Positions 15,322-16,106 of a stretch of 16,106 bases of DNA are shown here, piece by piece. The DNA is from Anaerolineae bacterium (GTDB taxonomy: Bacteria; Chloroflexota; Anaerolineae; Aggregatilineales; Phototrophicaceae). The notes beneath the pieces were generated by a model. It saw nothing but the letters and a program-made list of their open reading frames with translations. It made no database searches and was not told the origin of the DNA. The stretch lies in contig JAIOHO010001041.1 in the NCBI GenBank assembly GCA_019912905.1, positions 1 to 16,106 on the forward strand, read 5' to 3'. Made by a program: the position numbers and the translations under genes. Within the stretch, counting starts at the first letter, position 1, and the number at the start of each line of letters is the position of its first letter.

Positions 15322-15512
15322 AGCTGGCTTATGTCCCTGACTGGCATTACAATGTATGCAGCTGCGGGAATTGACAGATGGTTTAGTGATTGTGCTGTAA
15401 GAATGCAGGGAAAATTCGTAGACCCGTTGGCATGACTCTCCCTCTCGATTTTTGTAAACTATAGATCATTCACCCAAACCACCGTTGGACGCTAAACAAA
15501 CATTAAAATCAC

Positions 15513-15538
15513 TTTAATCCTCTTGTTGTAGGATTGAA
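15513..15538 (+). promoter_or_regulatory. 5'-leader hairpin before the 108-aa ORF
   Basis: TTTAATCCT and AGGATTGAA pair over 9 positions (one G-T) around an eight-base loop, ending about 16 bases before the AAGGAG ribosome binding site. It may be an operator or a leader structure. Confidence 0.4.
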
Positions 15539-15564
15539 CTAATAGCTAATCGTAAGGAGCGACA

Positions 15565-15891
15565 ATGGTCTCGTTTGATGCTTCAAATTCCCACTTTCAG
15601 TATCTCGATGTTGTCCGCCACTGGTCGCCCATCTCGCAGAAATACGCGGGTGGGGATGCGGTCATCACCCTGTTTTCCGAGGGCTGGCGGCTGAAGGAAT
15701 CCGTGTTTTATGAAGAGTTCTGGCTGTCGGGGTCGCGTCTGGTGGTCGTCTACCATCTCGAAATGGCGCGCGACGAGGACACGCTGAATGTGCCCGTGCT
15801 GTCGAACCCCTATGTAGACCGCATGATGACTTCGCTGCCTCTGCAAGTGCGCCCGATCCGCGAGCGCGCGATTCAGCGCCAGCCCAGGTAA
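15565..15891 (+). CDS. hypothetical protein, 108 aa
   Basis: Not recognised. AAGGAG lies six bases before ATG 15565, a strong translation signal, and the reading frame is GC-rich like neighbouring genes, so it is probably real. The protein is soluble, with no signal peptide or membrane helix. Its middle reads like a small mixed alpha/beta domain: YAGGDAVITLFSEGW, then SRLVVVYHLEMARDED. The C-terminus is arginine-rich (RPIRERAIQRQPR). It stands alone between asnS and the right edge and has its own leader with a hairpin. No motif suggests a catalytic role. Confidence 0.6.
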   Translation: MVSFDASNSHFQYLDVVRHWSPISQKYAGGDAVITLFSEGWRLKESVFYEEFWLSGSRLVVVYHLEMARDEDTLNVPVLSNPYVDRMMTSLPLQVRPIRERAIQRQPR

Positions 15892-16106
15892 CCGCCCCTT
15901 TTTCGCCAGAACTGCGCCGTTCCATCCTCATTCACGGCGATGGCCCTGCCCAGCGGGGTAGGGGCCAGCAGTTTTCACCAATTCCTGCTCATTTTGCACA
16001 ATAAATAAATTGAAATAGAATTCTTTCTCTCTTTTAAATTCACTATTCCATCATCATAATTGTTTAAGAATTTATAAACCAATGAATCGTAAATTCTATT
16101 TTATCC
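15892..16106. other. right-edge intergenic region, AT-rich at the end
   Basis: No gene is supported. From about 15995 the sequence turns strongly AT-rich, unlike the rest of the window. AAATAGAATT (16013-16022) and AATTCTATTT (16092-16101) are perfect 10-bp inverted repeats about 70 bp apart. An ATG at 16084 stays open for seven further codons to the window edge but lacks a ribosome binding site. Confidence 0.4.

Larger units (their letters stand above)
15212..15564. other. 353-bp divergent intergenic region
   Basis: This region lies between asnS (minus) and the 108-aa ORF (plus). It holds the asnS promoter, a perfect 8-bp inverted repeat (15295-15321) and a hairpin just before the plus-strand gene (15513-15538). 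No coding region is supported in the middle part, 15322-15512. Confidence 0.5.

Noticed and set aside
16084..16106. Start of a new gene at the right edge
   Set aside because: Only eight codons are visible, with no ribosome binding site, in AT-rich sequence.
1..16106. tRNA, rRNA or CRISPR array
   Set aside because: No cloverleaf with a GTTCRAxY arm, no rRNA stretch and no regularly spaced direct repeats were found by eye.

Overview
The window looks like a chromosomal segment of a Chloroflexota bacterium (Anaerolineae or Ktedonobacteria side). This is inferred mainly from a giant HTH / NB-ARC / WD40 regulator of a type I associate with that phylum, and from moderately high GC with Shine-Dalgarno-led genes. 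No rRNA, tRNA or CRISPR array was seen.

Layout. Positions 1-481 hold the possible tail of one gene and then mostly unexplained sequence. From 7283 down to 482 everything is on the minus strand. In transcription order: a truncated IS630-type transposase N-terminus, a 79-aa stand-alone LuxR-type HTH protein, a CoA-binding Rossmann protein, a secreted alpha/beta hydrolase, an HSL-type alpha/beta hydrolase, a protein with one 4Fe-4S-like domain and two CDGSH domains, a decayed Dps (ferritin-like) fragment, a third alpha/beta hydrolase, an HdeD-type membrane protein, and a secreted protein with two DUF6438 domains. The mixture (Dps, HdeD, CDGSH, hydrolases, LuxR regulator) suggests a stress or general-response gene set. 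Two of the hydrolase genes share a nearly identical 22-bp element, followed at the same distance by a -10-like hexamer. The LuxR-type protein encoded nearby is a candidate to act there, but this is inference.

Divergently, 7446-13493 (+) encodes a 2015-aa protein. It has an XRE-type HTH, a first NB-ARC/STAND ATPase, a winged helix and TPRs, a second NB-ARC ATPase, a short pentapeptide-like stretch and 14 WD40 repeats (two seven-bladed propellers). It reads as the familiar HTH-NB-ARC-WD40 regulator with a complete AfsR/MalT-like ATPase-TPR module inserted between the HTH and the usual ATPase. This is the most unusual object in the window.

The 380-bp convergent gap that follows (13494-13873) is rich in dyads: an 80-bp inverted-repeat element, two interlocked 8-bp helices and a 62-nt hairpin just past asnS. 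asnS (asparaginyl-tRNA synthetase, minus strand, GTG start, consensus extended -10) comes next. A 353-bp intergenic region with two further hairpins leads to a 108-aa plus-strand ORF of unknown function. The last 100 bp are strongly AT-rich.
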